From an uncultured Tateyamaria sp. (GTDB lineage Bacteria; Pseudomonadota; Alphaproteobacteria; Rhodobacterales; Rhodobacteraceae): 64,000 nt of DNA. Numbering within the stretch: the first letter of the stretch is position 1; each line of letters opens with the position of its first letter. Shown here one piece after another: positions 35,778-44,673 of this stretch. A program made the position numbers and the translations under genes. The notes under the pieces were generated by a model, which was given only the letters and a program-made list of their open reading frames with translations, ran no database searches and was not told the DNA's origin. The stretch spans positions 496,001 to 560,000 of the forward strand of contig NZ_CANMBJ010000004.1 in the NCBI RefSeq assembly GCF_947496075.1, written 5' to 3'.

Positions 35778-37088
35778 TCAGGGGAATGCCCCGGGCATGA
35801 GGGTTCTGGGAAGCCACAATATGATGTCGGGAACCGCCGCGAGGAGGATCAGGATCGCCAGCATTGGGGCCAGTATGATTGCCACTTCGCGCAGCACCTG
35901 CACCACGTTGAGGCCGCCGATAGCTGATGAGATCAGCAAGCATAACCCGTAGGGCGGTGTCACCAATCCGAACGCCAGCGACACGATCCCGATGATCGCG
36001 AACGCGATGGGGTCGACCCCGCCGGCCTGCGCCACCGGCATCAGAACTGTGCCAAGGATAATGATTGTCGGGATTGCATCGATGAACAGCCCGAAGATCA
36101 GGAACAGTGCAGCGATGACCAAGGCGGTGCCAAACGGGCCGAAGTCCCACGCGGTCAGGATACCGACGATCAGGCGCGGCGCATTGTAAAAGGACAAGAG
36201 CCAGCCAAAGGCCGTTGCAGTGCCGATGGCGAACAGGGAAATCGCAGCGAACCGCGCTGTGTCGTACAGGATGAAGCCAAGATCGCGTGGCTTGACGGTT
36301 CGGTAGACGAACATGCCCAGGATCAGGGCATAGCCCGCTGCGATAATGGCGCTTTCTGTTGGCGTAACGATGCCCCCCACGATGCCACCAATCACGAAGA
36401 TCGGCGTAAGCAGCGCGAGAGCGGCCCCTTTCCAGGCTGCGAGGAATTCACGCCAGTCCGGCCGCGCCGTCACGGGATAACCGCGTACCTTTGCAAAGCC
36501 ATAGACCGTCGCCATCAGCGCCAGTCCGATCATCACCCCGGGTATGGCGCCCCCCAGAAACAGCGCCCCGACCGAGACTTGCATCACACCGCCCCAGACG
36601 ATCATCAGGATGGACGGCGGAATGATCACCCCCATCACGGACGAACAGGCGGTGATCGCGACGGCAAAGCGTGTGTCATACCCTTCCCTCTGCATGGCGG
36701 GGATCAGGATCTTGCCAATCCCGGCAGCATCCGCCGTGGATGAACCGGAGATACCGGCAAACAACATGGAAACGGCCACATTCACATGCCCAAGTCCGCC
36801 GGGCAGCCAGCCCGTGAGCACGCGGGCCAGTTCGATCAACCGATCCGTGACTTTGCCACTGTTCATCAGATTTGCCGCAAGCAGGAAAAACGGCACGGCC
36901 AGAAGGATGAACGAGTTGTATGACTGGAACATCCGGTCCAGCACGATGAACGGCGTCAGGCGCAATTCGATCAGGACAACTGGCACCGTGGACAGGCCAA
37001 GCGCAAAGGCCACAGGAATCCGGATCAGGATGAGAATGAGGAAGCCCGCAATGAGCATGAGGCTCGCTGTGGCAGTGTCGAGGATCAT
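35778..37088 (-). CDS. TRAP transporter large permease (DctM type)
   Basis: A 436-residue membrane protein with about 12 hydrophobic segments and DctM hallmarks: VPFFLLAANLMNSG, FAGISGSSTADAAGIG, GVIIPPSILMIVWG, and a C-terminal LVTPPYGLCLLISSAIG. It forms the sodium-driven channel with the small permease. The ATG at 37088 overlaps the DctQ stop by ATGA; the longer open frame upstream is not coding. Confidence 0.95.
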   Translation of the reverse strand: MILDTATASLMLIAGFLILILIRIPVAFALGLSTVPVVLIELRLTPFIVLDRMFQSYNSFILLAVPFFLLAANLMNSGKVTDRLIELARVLTGWLPGGLGHVNVAVSMLFAGISGSSTADAAGIGKILIPAMQREGYDTRFAVAITACSSVMGVIIPPSILMIVWGGVMQVSVGALFLGGAIPGVMIGLALMATVYGFAKVRGYPVTARPDWREFLAAWKGAALALLTPIFVIGGIVGGIVTPTESAIIAAGYALILGMFVYRTVKPRDLGFILYDTARFAAISLFAIGTATAFGWLLSFYNAPRLIVGILTAWDFGPFGTALVIAALFLIFGLFIDAIPTIIILGTVLMPVAQAGGVDPIAFAIIGIVSLAFGLVTPPYGLCLLISSAIGGLNVVQVLREVAIILAPMLAILILLAAVPDIILWLPRTLMPGAFP

Positions 37089-37579
37089 TGGGTCGCTCCG
37101 GCGGGTTGGCGGAATGCCAGGAATTCCTGCGCAAGTCGGTAGCTGGCAAAAATGGACCAGATCACGCCGACAACGGGCAGGGAAATGTGGGTGATCAGAA
37201 GGTTGGCGCGCATCATCACTGAACGCTGGTTGCTGCCAAACTCGGCGTATTCGATCCCGTAGATTGCAAACATCAGCCCGAATATGAGGATCGCCAGATG
37301 AACAATGCCGTTCTGGATCAGACGCAGCACGGGGCGCTGTGCATCCGGGATCACACGCACATCGAAGTGTGTGCCATCCCAGACAGCCACCATTGATCCG
37401 ATCATGACGATCCATATGAAGATGAATGTCGCCAGTTCCTCGGTCCACAGATACGTAGGGATCAGGCCGGTGTACCGAGATATTACCTGCATCGCGACCG
37501 GGATGGCCAGAACGCCCATCAGCACGCCGAGCAAGATACGAAGACCGATGCAAAATCGGTCTAGAAGTCGTCCAACCAT
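37085..37579 (-). CDS. TRAP transporter small permease (DctQ type)
   Basis: A 164-residue protein with four hydrophobic segments and the DctQ motif YLWTEELATFIFIWIVMIGS. It pairs with the large permease directly downstream by an ATGA overlap. An 86-nt gap with a strong hairpin separates it from the binding-protein gene. Confidence 0.93.
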   Translation of the reverse strand: MVGRLLDRFCIGLRILLGVLMGVLAIPVAMQVISRYTGLIPTYLWTEELATFIFIWIVMIGSMVAVWDGTHFDVRVIPDAQRPVLRLIQNGIVHLAILIFGLMFAIYGIEYAEFGSNQRSVMMRANLLITHISLPVVGVIWSIFASYRLAQEFLAFRQPAGATQ

Positions 37580-37623
37580 GTTCTGTCCTATGCGGGAGTG
37601 TCCCGAAACCGGGTCAAAGAGCC

Positions 37624-37656
37624 GACGGACGGCACCCCCGAAAGGTGCCGTCCGTC
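37624..37656 (-). terminator. 13-bp stem-loop between dctP and dctQ
   Basis: GACGGACGGCACC (37624-37636) and GGTGCCGTCCGTC (37644-37656) form a perfect 13-bp stem with a 7-nt loop. No T tract follows on the minus strand. It probably stabilises the dctP transcript or partly attenuates transcription into the permease genes, raising binding protein over permease. Confidence 0.65.
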
Positions 37657-37665
37657 ATCATGAAA

Positions 37666-38649
37666 TTACATCCCGCGGATGCGCTCAAGCAGTTCGGTTG
37701 CACCCAGCTCTGCAGCATAAGCGTCCTGGACCGGCTGCACGAGTTCGAGCATCTCTTCACGTCCGGCGAAGTCGTGAACCTTGATCTGGCCGGCGTCCGC
37801 CATCGCCTGTAGCTTTTCACCGTCCTGCCCGCTTTCAAGGGCACGACCAAATGCACCGGCCTCGGCCCCTGCATCCATGATGGCAGCCTGCAGATCGGCG
37901 GGCAAACCGTCAAAGATCTTGGCCGACATCACGATGGGACGCACTGTGATGGTGTGCTGTGTCAACGAGATATGCGGAGCAACCTCGTAGAACTTCAGGT
38001 TCTGGATTGACGCCGCTTCGTTTTCGAAGCCTGCGATCACACCGGTCTGGATGGCGTTGTAGACCTCGTTATACGCGATGGCCGACGGCGCGGCACCCAC
38101 GGCTGAGAATGTCTGTGCCTGGATTGGAGCACCCATCACCCGCATCCGGTGACCGGCGAGTTCTTCCATATTGGTGATTGGTTCGGCCGAGGCGAGGTTG
38201 CGCACACCGCCGCCGTGATAGCCAACAATGACAATTCCAGCAGCTTCGCGCAGATCAGCCTCAAGCGGTTGCAGCGCGTCCGATGACAGAACCGCGTTCC
38301 AATGGTCGAGATCCCGGAACAGGAAAGGCATGTCCATCAATGGAATCGATTCCGAAAAGACGGCCATGTTGGACGGTGCGAGGATCGTATAGTCGACCGC
38401 CACGCCCTGATTGAGATACGTCACATAGTCGGATTCAACGCCCAGTTCCCCGTTCAGACGCAGATCGAATGCGACCTCACCGTCATATTTATCGGCAACC
38501 AGCCGTTCGAATTCGCGCAGGGTCTGAGTGAACGCATGTTCTTCGTCGAACATGCTTGCGCCCCGCAAGGTTACGTCGGCTTGCGCGATGGAAACGCCGC
38601 CGATCAGGACAGCAGCAGCGGTCGCTGCCTTCAGTGAAAAGTTAAACAT
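37666..38649 (-). CDS. TRAP transporter substrate-binding protein (DctP type)
   Basis: A 327-residue periplasmic protein with signal peptide (MFNFSLKAATAAAVLIGGVSIAQA). The DctP fold is supported by RLNGELGVESDYVTYLNQGVAVDYTI, GYHGGGVRNLASAEPITNMEELAGHRMRV (split motif with the ligand-binding Arg region) and AYNEVYNAIQTGVIAGFENEAAS. It binds an organic acid; ligand identity is unknown. First gene of the minus-strand operon and divergent from the GntR gene. Confidence 0.93.
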   Translation of the reverse strand: MFNFSLKAATAAAVLIGGVSIAQADVTLRGASMFDEEHAFTQTLREFERLVADKYDGEVAFDLRLNGELGVESDYVTYLNQGVAVDYTILAPSNMAVFSESIPLMDMPFLFRDLDHWNAVLSSDALQPLEADLREAAGIVIVGYHGGGVRNLASAEPITNMEELAGHRMRVMGAPIQAQTFSAVGAAPSAIAYNEVYNAIQTGVIAGFENEAASIQNLKFYEVAPHISLTQHTITVRPIVMSAKIFDGLPADLQAAIMDAGAEAGAFGRALESGQDGEKLQAMADAGQIKVHDFAGREEMLELVQPVQDAYAAELGATELLERIRGM

Positions 38650-39027
38650 GTGAGCCTCCCATTCATGTTCTGGTCTTCCTGTGCGGTTGCCGTCCTCCTC
38701 AGACGGAAACCATAGTGGAAGGCGTAGGCTTGCGGGTCTTAAGCTGAATCATGTGGAGCCGAGTGAGCCGTTGATTGCTGGCCACTGCAAATCCCACGAG
38801 ACTTCACTCCTATCGACCCGGTTGTCCCGTCCCTTCCTGAAGTGAAGATAGGCAACACGAAAACTTGCATACTAGTCAACAAGAAAGTTTACATTTTACG
38901 GTATCTGTTTATTTTCAACGTTGCGGAGCGCTGTTTCAGATGTTGTCTGGTATACAGAAATGGGGGCTTCCCAAGCCTTGTATCTTTGGCAAAATGCGCC
39001 AATCGAATATCGGAAAGACGAACACCA
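38650..39027. promoter_or_regulatory. Divergent dctP/gntR control region
   Basis: A 378-nt region that is AT-rich near 38860-38960. Two GntR-like operator candidates are seen: TTGCATACTAGTCAA (38865-38879, TTG/CAA ends around ACTAGT) and TCTGGTATACAGA (38946-38958, close to the TGGTATACCA type used by FCD-domain GntR proteins). No other feature was identified. Confidence 0.4.
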
Positions 39028-39708
39028 ATGGCATCCACAGAGACCGTCGATCGCATCACCAGCACGGACCGCATCTTCGACGAATTGTTTGCTCGAATCG
39101 TCGGGCTTGATCTGCTTCCCGGTACAAAGATTTCTGAGACGGATGTTGCGAAGTCTTTCGGATATTCACGCCAGCCGGTGCGCGAGGCGTTTACGCGGCT
39201 TGCCAATCTCAACCTACTGCTGATCAGGCCCCAACGGGCCACGATTGTTCGCCCATTCTCGCGCGATTTGATTGCAAATGCACGGTTCGTGCGCGCCGCC
39301 ATTGAACTTGAGGTGGTACGCACTGCCGCCCAGTCACGGAACGTGGCATTCGATGCCGATCTCAAGGCGAGTCTGCGCGGTCAGCGGGATGCAATTGCGG
39401 CGGAGGACACGAAGGCGTTTCATGATCTGGATTACGACTTTCACCGCTTGCTTTGTCTGTCGGCCGGCCGCCCCTTTGCATTCGAGATGATCGCTGCAAA
39501 CAAGGCACAGGTCGACCGGTTGTGCATGTTGTCACTCACCAGCACTGAGGCCATGCAAACGCTGTACGAAGATCACGATGGGCTGGTGCAGGCGCTGTTT
39601 GGACAGGATGCGGAGGCCGCTGATCGCATTCTGCGCCAACACCTTAACCGTCTCGACCCGATCATCGACGCGATCTATACGACGCATAAGGGCTATTTCG
39701 AAGAATAG
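39028..39708 (+). CDS. GntR-family regulator, FCD subfamily
   Basis: A 226-residue regulator with N-terminal winged HTH (GTKISETDVAKSFGYSRQPVREAFTRLANLNLL) and an all-helical FCD ligand domain with metal-type residues (DLDYDFHRLLC, EDHDGLVQALFGQD, RQHLNRL). Most likely controls the divergent TRAP/SDR/cupin operon by sensing the imported acid. The ATG at 39028 places the HTH at the usual distance; the frame is open upstream without a better start. Confidence 0.88.
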   Translation: MASTETVDRITSTDRIFDELFARIVGLDLLPGTKISETDVAKSFGYSRQPVREAFTRLANLNLLLIRPQRATIVRPFSRDLIANARFVRAAIELEVVRTAAQSRNVAFDADLKASLRGQRDAIAAEDTKAFHDLDYDFHRLLCLSAGRPFAFEMIAANKAQVDRLCMLSLTSTEAMQTLYEDHDGLVQALFGQDAEAADRILRQHLNRLDPIIDAIYTTHKGYFEE

Positions 39709-39866
39709 ACACACGATGCGGATCGAGGATGAGGGGATTTTTGGCGCCCAGAAAAGGCATCATAGTCCCTTTCATGCACCTTCTTGAGATTCCCTGCGCC
39801 AAGTTTCCCGTGGAAAAATTCATTTATTTCAATGCCTTTGGCTTCAAGGGCTTCGCTTTCCTTCAT
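39693..39866 (-). CDS. Putative small protein of unknown function
   Basis: A 57-codon ORF starting MKESEALEAKGIEINEFF. It has AAGGA 5 nt before the ATG, which is the main reason to list it. It overlaps the gntR end by 16 nt on the opposite strand and matches no family I know. Expression is uncertain. Confidence 0.3.
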   Translation of the reverse strand: MKESEALEAKGIEINEFFHGKLGAGNLKKVHERDYDAFSGRQKSPHPRSASCVYSSK

Positions 39867-39899
39867 GTTGTTCCTTAAAAAACCGGCGGATACTTCAGA

Positions 39900-40113
39900 A
39901 TGGCAAAGAACAAGCTGCACGTAACGACCATCAAAAGCGCGGGGCCCGGCCTGCTCGGCGACGGCGGCGGGCTCTATATCAAAAAAACAGGGCGTGAGCG
40001 TCGGGAAGTGGCACTACCCGTACTCGTTTGCGGGCGCCCGCGTTGAAATGAAGCTTGACGGCTGGCCTGCTATCAGTTGGAGCGAAGCGCGCGAACTGCG
40101 CAATAGATATTGA
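39900..40113 (+). pseudogene. Tyrosine recombinase (P4-type integrase) N-terminal fragment, frameshifted
   Basis: Begins MAKNKLHVTTIKSAGPG and continues LLGDGGGLYIKKTG, then in another frame KWHYPYSFAGARVEMKLDG and ending SWSEARELRNRY. Together these follow the DUF4102 arm-binding domain of P4-like integrases (DxGGLYL ... W.yrY..g.r..m.LG.yP..sL.EAR.lr). At least one frameshift and an early stop make it non-functional, and the catalytic domain is absent. It marks a former integration event. Confidence 0.65.
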
Positions 40114-40290
40114 ACGTTTCTCAAGACAACTCGCAAGGACCCGCGCGGAGCGTGACCAGCACCATTCAACCGAGCAATACCGTTAGATGGCGGCTTTGAG
40201 CCCGTTCCGACCAAAATGCTGCATGGCGGCGAATGTCTGCTCCCAGTTCCGCCCAACGGGCTTCGATAAGCTATCGGTGCGACTGTCCCG
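40114..40290. other. Short non-coding remainder behind the integrase fragment
   Basis: No gene is supported here. It may hold further decayed island sequence. No attachment-site repeat could be found in the window. Confidence 0.3.
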
Positions 40291-41730
40291 TCAGTCTTCT
40301 CTTGATCTCAAATAGGCAATCAAGGCTGCTCTGTCTTGCTCCGCGTCAAACCCGTCAAAACCCATAGACGTACCTGGCACGAGTGCTTTTGGTGACTTCA
40401 AGAAACTATCTAGGAGCGCCTCGTTCCAAGCACCCTGCGCGTGTCCAAATGCAGATAGCGCAGGAGAATAGCCTTCGAACGAAGGGTCAGCGGCGATCCG
40501 TTTTCCCACAATTCTGGTCAGGTCGGGTCCGACCGCCAACTCGCCCGTTGCGCTGTGGCACAAGACGCATTGGGCGAATAGCTGACGCCCGCGTTCAATA
40601 GGATCATCTGGAAGCGTGTCCAATATAGTGCCCGTATATTTGGCGCGCATGGCCAACAGATCAGCCGACTGAGCATCTGACAGACTGTTTCTTACGTTCA
40701 GCATGGCCAACGCCTGCGCCCAGGTCATGCTGGCTTCGATCTCTCCCACGGATGCGCCAATCTGCGCGACCTGAGAAGCATCAATTGTGGCACCGGACAA
40801 AGCACCTTCAAGCGTCCGCATCAGTTGCGCCCGCACTGCGAGAAAATCCTCAAATACCTCAGCATTCTGGATGGCAGCTGCGTCGAGCATCTGTTGCTGA
40901 TCTGGCCTCAACAACGCCAACACTTCATTCGCAACAGAGCCACGCTGCACACCGTGGTTCGATTCTATGCGCAAGCTGACAAATCCAAAATGCTGACTGG
41001 GCTTTCCGACGACTTCGAAGTCATTGAACTCCTGCGAGCCTGTGGTCCAGCTCAGCAGGCGGGCGGCAAGGTTCACAAGCTCTTGCTTGTCTTCTTGCGA
41101 CAGACGCAACCGTGCAGGTTGCCGGGTGATTTGGTCACCCTGACCCGAGATGTACGCGGTTCTAATGTCGTGCAGAGCCATCTGCTGATCAGGGGTTAAT
41201 GTCTGGGCGACATCGCCCAGCCGCTGTCCGATGACCCGCCCAAGCTCGGCCTCGGCTGCGCCGTAGACACGACCAAGTTCTAGAAAGGCCTCTTCAGAAA
41301 TGACTTCTCCAACCAGCATATCCTCAAGCGCGCGATTCATCTGATGGCGCGCGTTCAGGGTCCGCTCGTGCGCTGGCTTCTGATCCTCTAGCAGTGCAAC
41401 AAGCCCGCGACGCTGGTCGTCGGTCAGGACAGCCAGCGTGTCTTGCGCAACCGCACTGCGGGTCAAACTTTGTCCGCTGGAAACACGCAGAGCCACGAAA
41501 CCAAAGAAATTGGCCGTACGACCAACTGAGATGTAGTCGTTGTTGGATGAACTGCCCGTCAGCCAGGTGAGTGTTCTGGAAGAGACAGCTTCGCGCAACC
41601 GCCGCTCATCAACTTGTTGATTGGTGATGTCGCGGAGGGCTACTGCTCTATCCTGCGCAAAAGCCGAAAAGGAAAGAAGTGGGACGGCGATTAAAGCCAA
41701 AAGCACGCGGGATCGAAAACTCATGGACAT
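40291..41730 (-). CDS. Secreted c-type cytochrome with two copies of a Spy/CpxP-like helical domain
   Basis: A 479-residue exported protein. After a signal peptide (ending FSAFAQ) there are two homologous segments, about 45-195 and 215-365: compare LTWLTGSSSNNDYISVG with LLSWTTGSQEFNDFEVVG, FFGFVALRV with HFGFVSLRI, and VLTDDQRRGL with LLRPDQQQML. The helical, Gln/Arg-rich segments recall metal- or chaperone-type Spy/CpxP proteins. A class I cytochrome c follows (CVLCH, Met ligand in GTSMGF). The ATG at 41730 has GAGG 5 nt upstream. The physiological partner is unknown. Confidence 0.78.
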   Translation of the reverse strand: MSMSFRSRVLLALIAVPLLSFSAFAQDRAVALRDITNQQVDERRLREAVSSRTLTWLTGSSSNNDYISVGRTANFFGFVALRVSSGQSLTRSAVAQDTLAVLTDDQRRGLVALLEDQKPAHERTLNARHQMNRALEDMLVGEVISEEAFLELGRVYGAAEAELGRVIGQRLGDVAQTLTPDQQMALHDIRTAYISGQGDQITRQPARLRLSQEDKQELVNLAARLLSWTTGSQEFNDFEVVGKPSQHFGFVSLRIESNHGVQRGSVANEVLALLRPDQQQMLDAAAIQNAEVFEDFLAVRAQLMRTLEGALSGATIDASQVAQIGASVGEIEASMTWAQALAMLNVRNSLSDAQSADLLAMRAKYTGTILDTLPDDPIERGRQLFAQCVLCHSATGELAVGPDLTRIVGKRIAADPSFEGYSPALSAFGHAQGAWNEALLDSFLKSPKALVPGTSMGFDGFDAEQDRAALIAYLRSRED

Positions 41731-41872
41731 GGCGACCTCACCTGTTTGTTCTACTTCTAATACGGGGAGGTTGGGGGTTTCCGTCGAAAACATGCCCTTC
41801 GTTTTTGGTCAATGCGCCCCGGAGACCGGCATGGTTCTCTCATTGCAGGGGGCTCAGCCGGTTAGAGACGCC

Positions 41873-42769
41873 CTACATGAACCTGTCATCCTGAAACGAC
41901 TTCACTGCCCAGTCGATAAACACACGCACACGCGCTGAAAGCTGGCGACTTCGCGGATACAGCAACGAGACAGGTACAGAGGGAACGTCATACTTTGCCA
42001 GAACTTGAATAAGACGCCCAAGCCGGAGATCGTCGTCGATGTGAAAGAGCGGCATCTGCGCCAGGCCAAAACCAAGCAAGGTGGACAAACGATAACTCTC
42101 CGGACCATTGACCGAAACCTGTGTCGGCGGCCTCAAACTCTTGATTTGGTCTTTTACAATGAAGTCGAGCGGAACGACCGCGCCTGTCGTCATAGGCCAA
42201 ATACCAACCATTTTGTGGGTTTCCAGATCGCTTAGCGAGATTGGTTCGCCGAACTTCTCCAGGTAGTCACGTGAAGCACAGGTAATCCTTTTTGCCATAC
42301 CCAGTGGTCGCACGATCAGATCGCTGTCTGGCAGCTCACCCCACCGCAAAGCACAATCGACACCTTCCTCGACCAGATCGACCCACCGGTCTCTTTCGCT
42401 GATGGATATTTCGATCTCGGGGTATCGGGCTAGGAAGTCCGGCAGACCCGGCATCAGAAAGTGTCTGGCCAACGTGCCCTGGACCTCAATCCGCAGGTGG
42501 CCTTTCGGTGGCGCGCCGACAAAGGCACTGTCGGCCTCTTCAACGTCGTTAAGTATCGAAAGGCATCGCTGATAGTAGGCTTGCCCATCAAGAGTTGGGC
42601 GCACGACACGCGTCGTACGATGGAGCAATTGCACACCAAGCCGTTGCTCCATCTGCTGGATCACTTCCGTGACGGTGGATCTTGGTGTCCCGGTATCGTG
42701 GGCGGCGTCGGTAAAGCTGCGGCGTTCGACGATCCGCACAAAAAGCTGCATTGCCTCAAACCGGTCCAT
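41873..42769 (-). CDS. LysR-family transcriptional regulator
   Basis: A 298-residue regulator with N-terminal HTH (MDRFEAMQLFVRIVERRSFTDAA at the start, then HDTGTPRSTVTEVIQQME) and an effector domain including LRWGELPDSDLIVRPLG, typical of the DsdC/YhjC-like LysR branch that controls divergent oxidoreductase genes. The divergent SDR gene begins 124 nt away, making it the likely target. Confidence 0.92.
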   Translation of the reverse strand: MDRFEAMQLFVRIVERRSFTDAAHDTGTPRSTVTEVIQQMEQRLGVQLLHRTTRVVRPTLDGQAYYQRCLSILNDVEEADSAFVGAPPKGHLRIEVQGTLARHFLMPGLPDFLARYPEIEISISERDRWVDLVEEGVDCALRWGELPDSDLIVRPLGMAKRITCASRDYLEKFGEPISLSDLETHKMVGIWPMTTGAVVPLDFIVKDQIKSLRPPTQVSVNGPESYRLSTLLGFGLAQMPLFHIDDDLRLGRLIQVLAKYDVPSVPVSLLYPRSRQLSARVRVFIDWAVKSFQDDRFM

Positions 42770-42892
42770 TGCACCCTCATTGTTCGCTTGGGGCGAATAG
42801 TGATGTCAAAATATACCCCGTTATCCCGCTCCATCACCAGCATATCTTCCGGCCATCGTCAGCATGGTGCTGGCGCACGGAAAGGAGACATC

Positions 42893-43633
42893 ATGACCAA
42901 TACAAAATCTAGAACAGCAATTGTCACCGGCGCTTCCCGTGGAATTGGTGCAGCCGTTGCCGAACGTTTGGCATCCGATGGCCTTAATGTCATCGTGAAC
43001 TACTCTGGCAGCGAAGAAGCGGCCGCGGCCGTCGTCAACAAGATTGAGGCCGCAGGTGGCAAGGCCATTGCTGCCAAAGCAGACGTATCCGATGCTGAGG
43101 CTGTGCGACGGATGTTCGACGCAGCTGAGACCGCCTTCGGAGGTGTTGCTGTGCTCGTGAATAACGCAGGCATTATGAAGCTGGCCAAGATCGCTGACAG
43201 CGACGACGACCTGTTCGACGCGCATATTGCCGTCAATCTCAAGGGCACGTTCAATACCATGCGCGAGGCCGCGGACCGGCTGCAAAGCGGTGGTGCAATC
43301 GTCAACTTCTCGACCAGTGTCGTGGGCACAAAGCTTGAGACTTATGGGGTGTACACGGCGACCAAGGCGGCCATCGAAACGCTGACAGGCATCCTCTCAA
43401 AGGAGCTGCGCGGGCGCAACATCACCGTCAACGCCGTGGCACCTGGGCCGACTGCCACCGACCTATTCCTCGACGGCAAACCGCCAGAGTTGATTGAGCG
43501 TTTCGCAAAGATGGTCCCGCTCGAACGGCTCGGGGAACCCCGCGACATTGCCAATGTCGTATCATTTCTGGCCGGAGAGGACGGTGCTTGGGTCAACGGG
43601 CAGACAATACGTGCAAACGGTGGATTGGTCTGA
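42893..43633 (+). CDS. SDR-family oxidoreductase (FabG-like)
   Basis: A 246-residue classical SDR: TGASRGIGAAVA cofactor motif, NNAG, catalytic Ser in FSTSVVG, YTATKAA (YxxxK) and C-terminal VNGQTIRANGGLV. NADP preference is likely because no acidic residue follows beta-2 (VNYSGSEEAA). AGGAG sits just upstream of the ATG at 42893, which settles the start over a long open frame. It is divergent from a LysR gene and 40 nt before a second SDR. Confidence 0.92.
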   Translation: MTNTKSRTAIVTGASRGIGAAVAERLASDGLNVIVNYSGSEEAAAAVVNKIEAAGGKAIAAKADVSDAEAVRRMFDAAETAFGGVAVLVNNAGIMKLAKIADSDDDLFDAHIAVNLKGTFNTMREAADRLQSGGAIVNFSTSVVGTKLETYGVYTATKAAIETLTGILSKELRGRNITVNAVAPGPTATDLFLDGKPPELIERFAKMVPLERLGEPRDIANVVSFLAGEDGAWVNGQTIRANGGLV

Positions 43634-43673
43634 ACGGACCAACCCACCAGCCGAAAACCAAGGAGCAATCAAA

Positions 43674-44594
43674 ATGACAAAAGGATCAGAAAAACAGATT
43701 GTCGTCGTTACCGGCGCATCAAGCGGTTTTGGCGAGATGACGGCGTACGCCTTGGCCGATGCAGGTCACACTGTCTACGCGTCCATGCGCGGCACGAGCG
43801 GCCACAACGCAGATAAGGTCAGTGCCGCAAAGGACTATGCCATCAAGAACAAGGTCGATCTGCGCGTAATCGAGATTGATGTGGTCGACGAGGCATCCGT
43901 TGCTGCCGGGATTGATCAGGTTTTTGATGAGGCGGGCCGCCTTGACGTCATTGTCCATAACGCGGGCCATATGTCATTCGGTCCGGCGGAGGCGTTCACG
44001 CCCGAACAGATGGCGCAGCTCTACAACATCAATGTGTTGTCGACACAGCGCGTGATGCGCTCGGCACTGCCGAGAATGCGTACACAAGGCCGCGGGCTTG
44101 TTGTCTGGGTATCCTCATCAAGCGCCCGAGGCGGCACGCCGCCGTTTCTGTCGCCCTATTTTGCTGCCAAGGCGGGTATGGATTCGCTCGCTGTATCTTA
44201 CGCATCTGAGCTGGCCCGCTGGGGGATCGAAACCTCGATCATGGTGCCAGGCGCCTTCACTACCGGTACCAATCACTTCGCGCATGCCGGGCAACCTGAC
44301 GACCAGGCTGTTACCGACGCCTATCTGTCTGGCCTCTATGAAGACGTGCCTGCAAGGGCACTCGATGGGCTGCGGTCGCTCGAGCCCGCCGACGCAGACC
44401 CGTCCGCCGTGGCACAAGGCATCGTCGAGATTGTGAACGCGCCATTCGGAAAGCGACCGTTCCGGGTTCATGTTGATCCGTCACATGACGGATCAGAAGT
44501 TGTCAGCGGGGTGGCTGATCGGGTGCGAGCAGAGATGTTCCGGCGGATCGGTCTGGAAGACTTGTTATCTCCGATTGAACAGGCATCAAGCTGA
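43674..44594 (+). CDS. SDR-family oxidoreductase
   Basis: A 306-residue extended-length SDR: TGASSGFGEMTAYALADAGHTVYASMR, HNAGHMSFGP in place of NNAG, WVSSSSARGG, and YFAAKAG as YxxxK. This branch often reduces ketones or aldehydes with NADP(H); the substrate is unknown. AGGAG lies about 9 nt before the ATG. Probably co-transcribed with the upstream SDR under LysR control. Confidence 0.9.
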   Translation: MTKGSEKQIVVVTGASSGFGEMTAYALADAGHTVYASMRGTSGHNADKVSAAKDYAIKNKVDLRVIEIDVVDEASVAAGIDQVFDEAGRLDVIVHNAGHMSFGPAEAFTPEQMAQLYNINVLSTQRVMRSALPRMRTQGRGLVVWVSSSSARGGTPPFLSPYFAAKAGMDSLAVSYASELARWGIETSIMVPGAFTTGTNHFAHAGQPDDQAVTDAYLSGLYEDVPARALDGLRSLEPADADPSAVAQGIVEIVNAPFGKRPFRVHVDPSHDGSEVVSGVADRVRAEMFRRIGLEDLLSPIEQASS

Positions 44595-44673
44595 TCCATG
44601 AGTTAAAGCTGTGGCATTGCCGAACGAGTCTTCGGCAGTACCACATCGAGCGTCGCACACCGTACCTGCCAGA

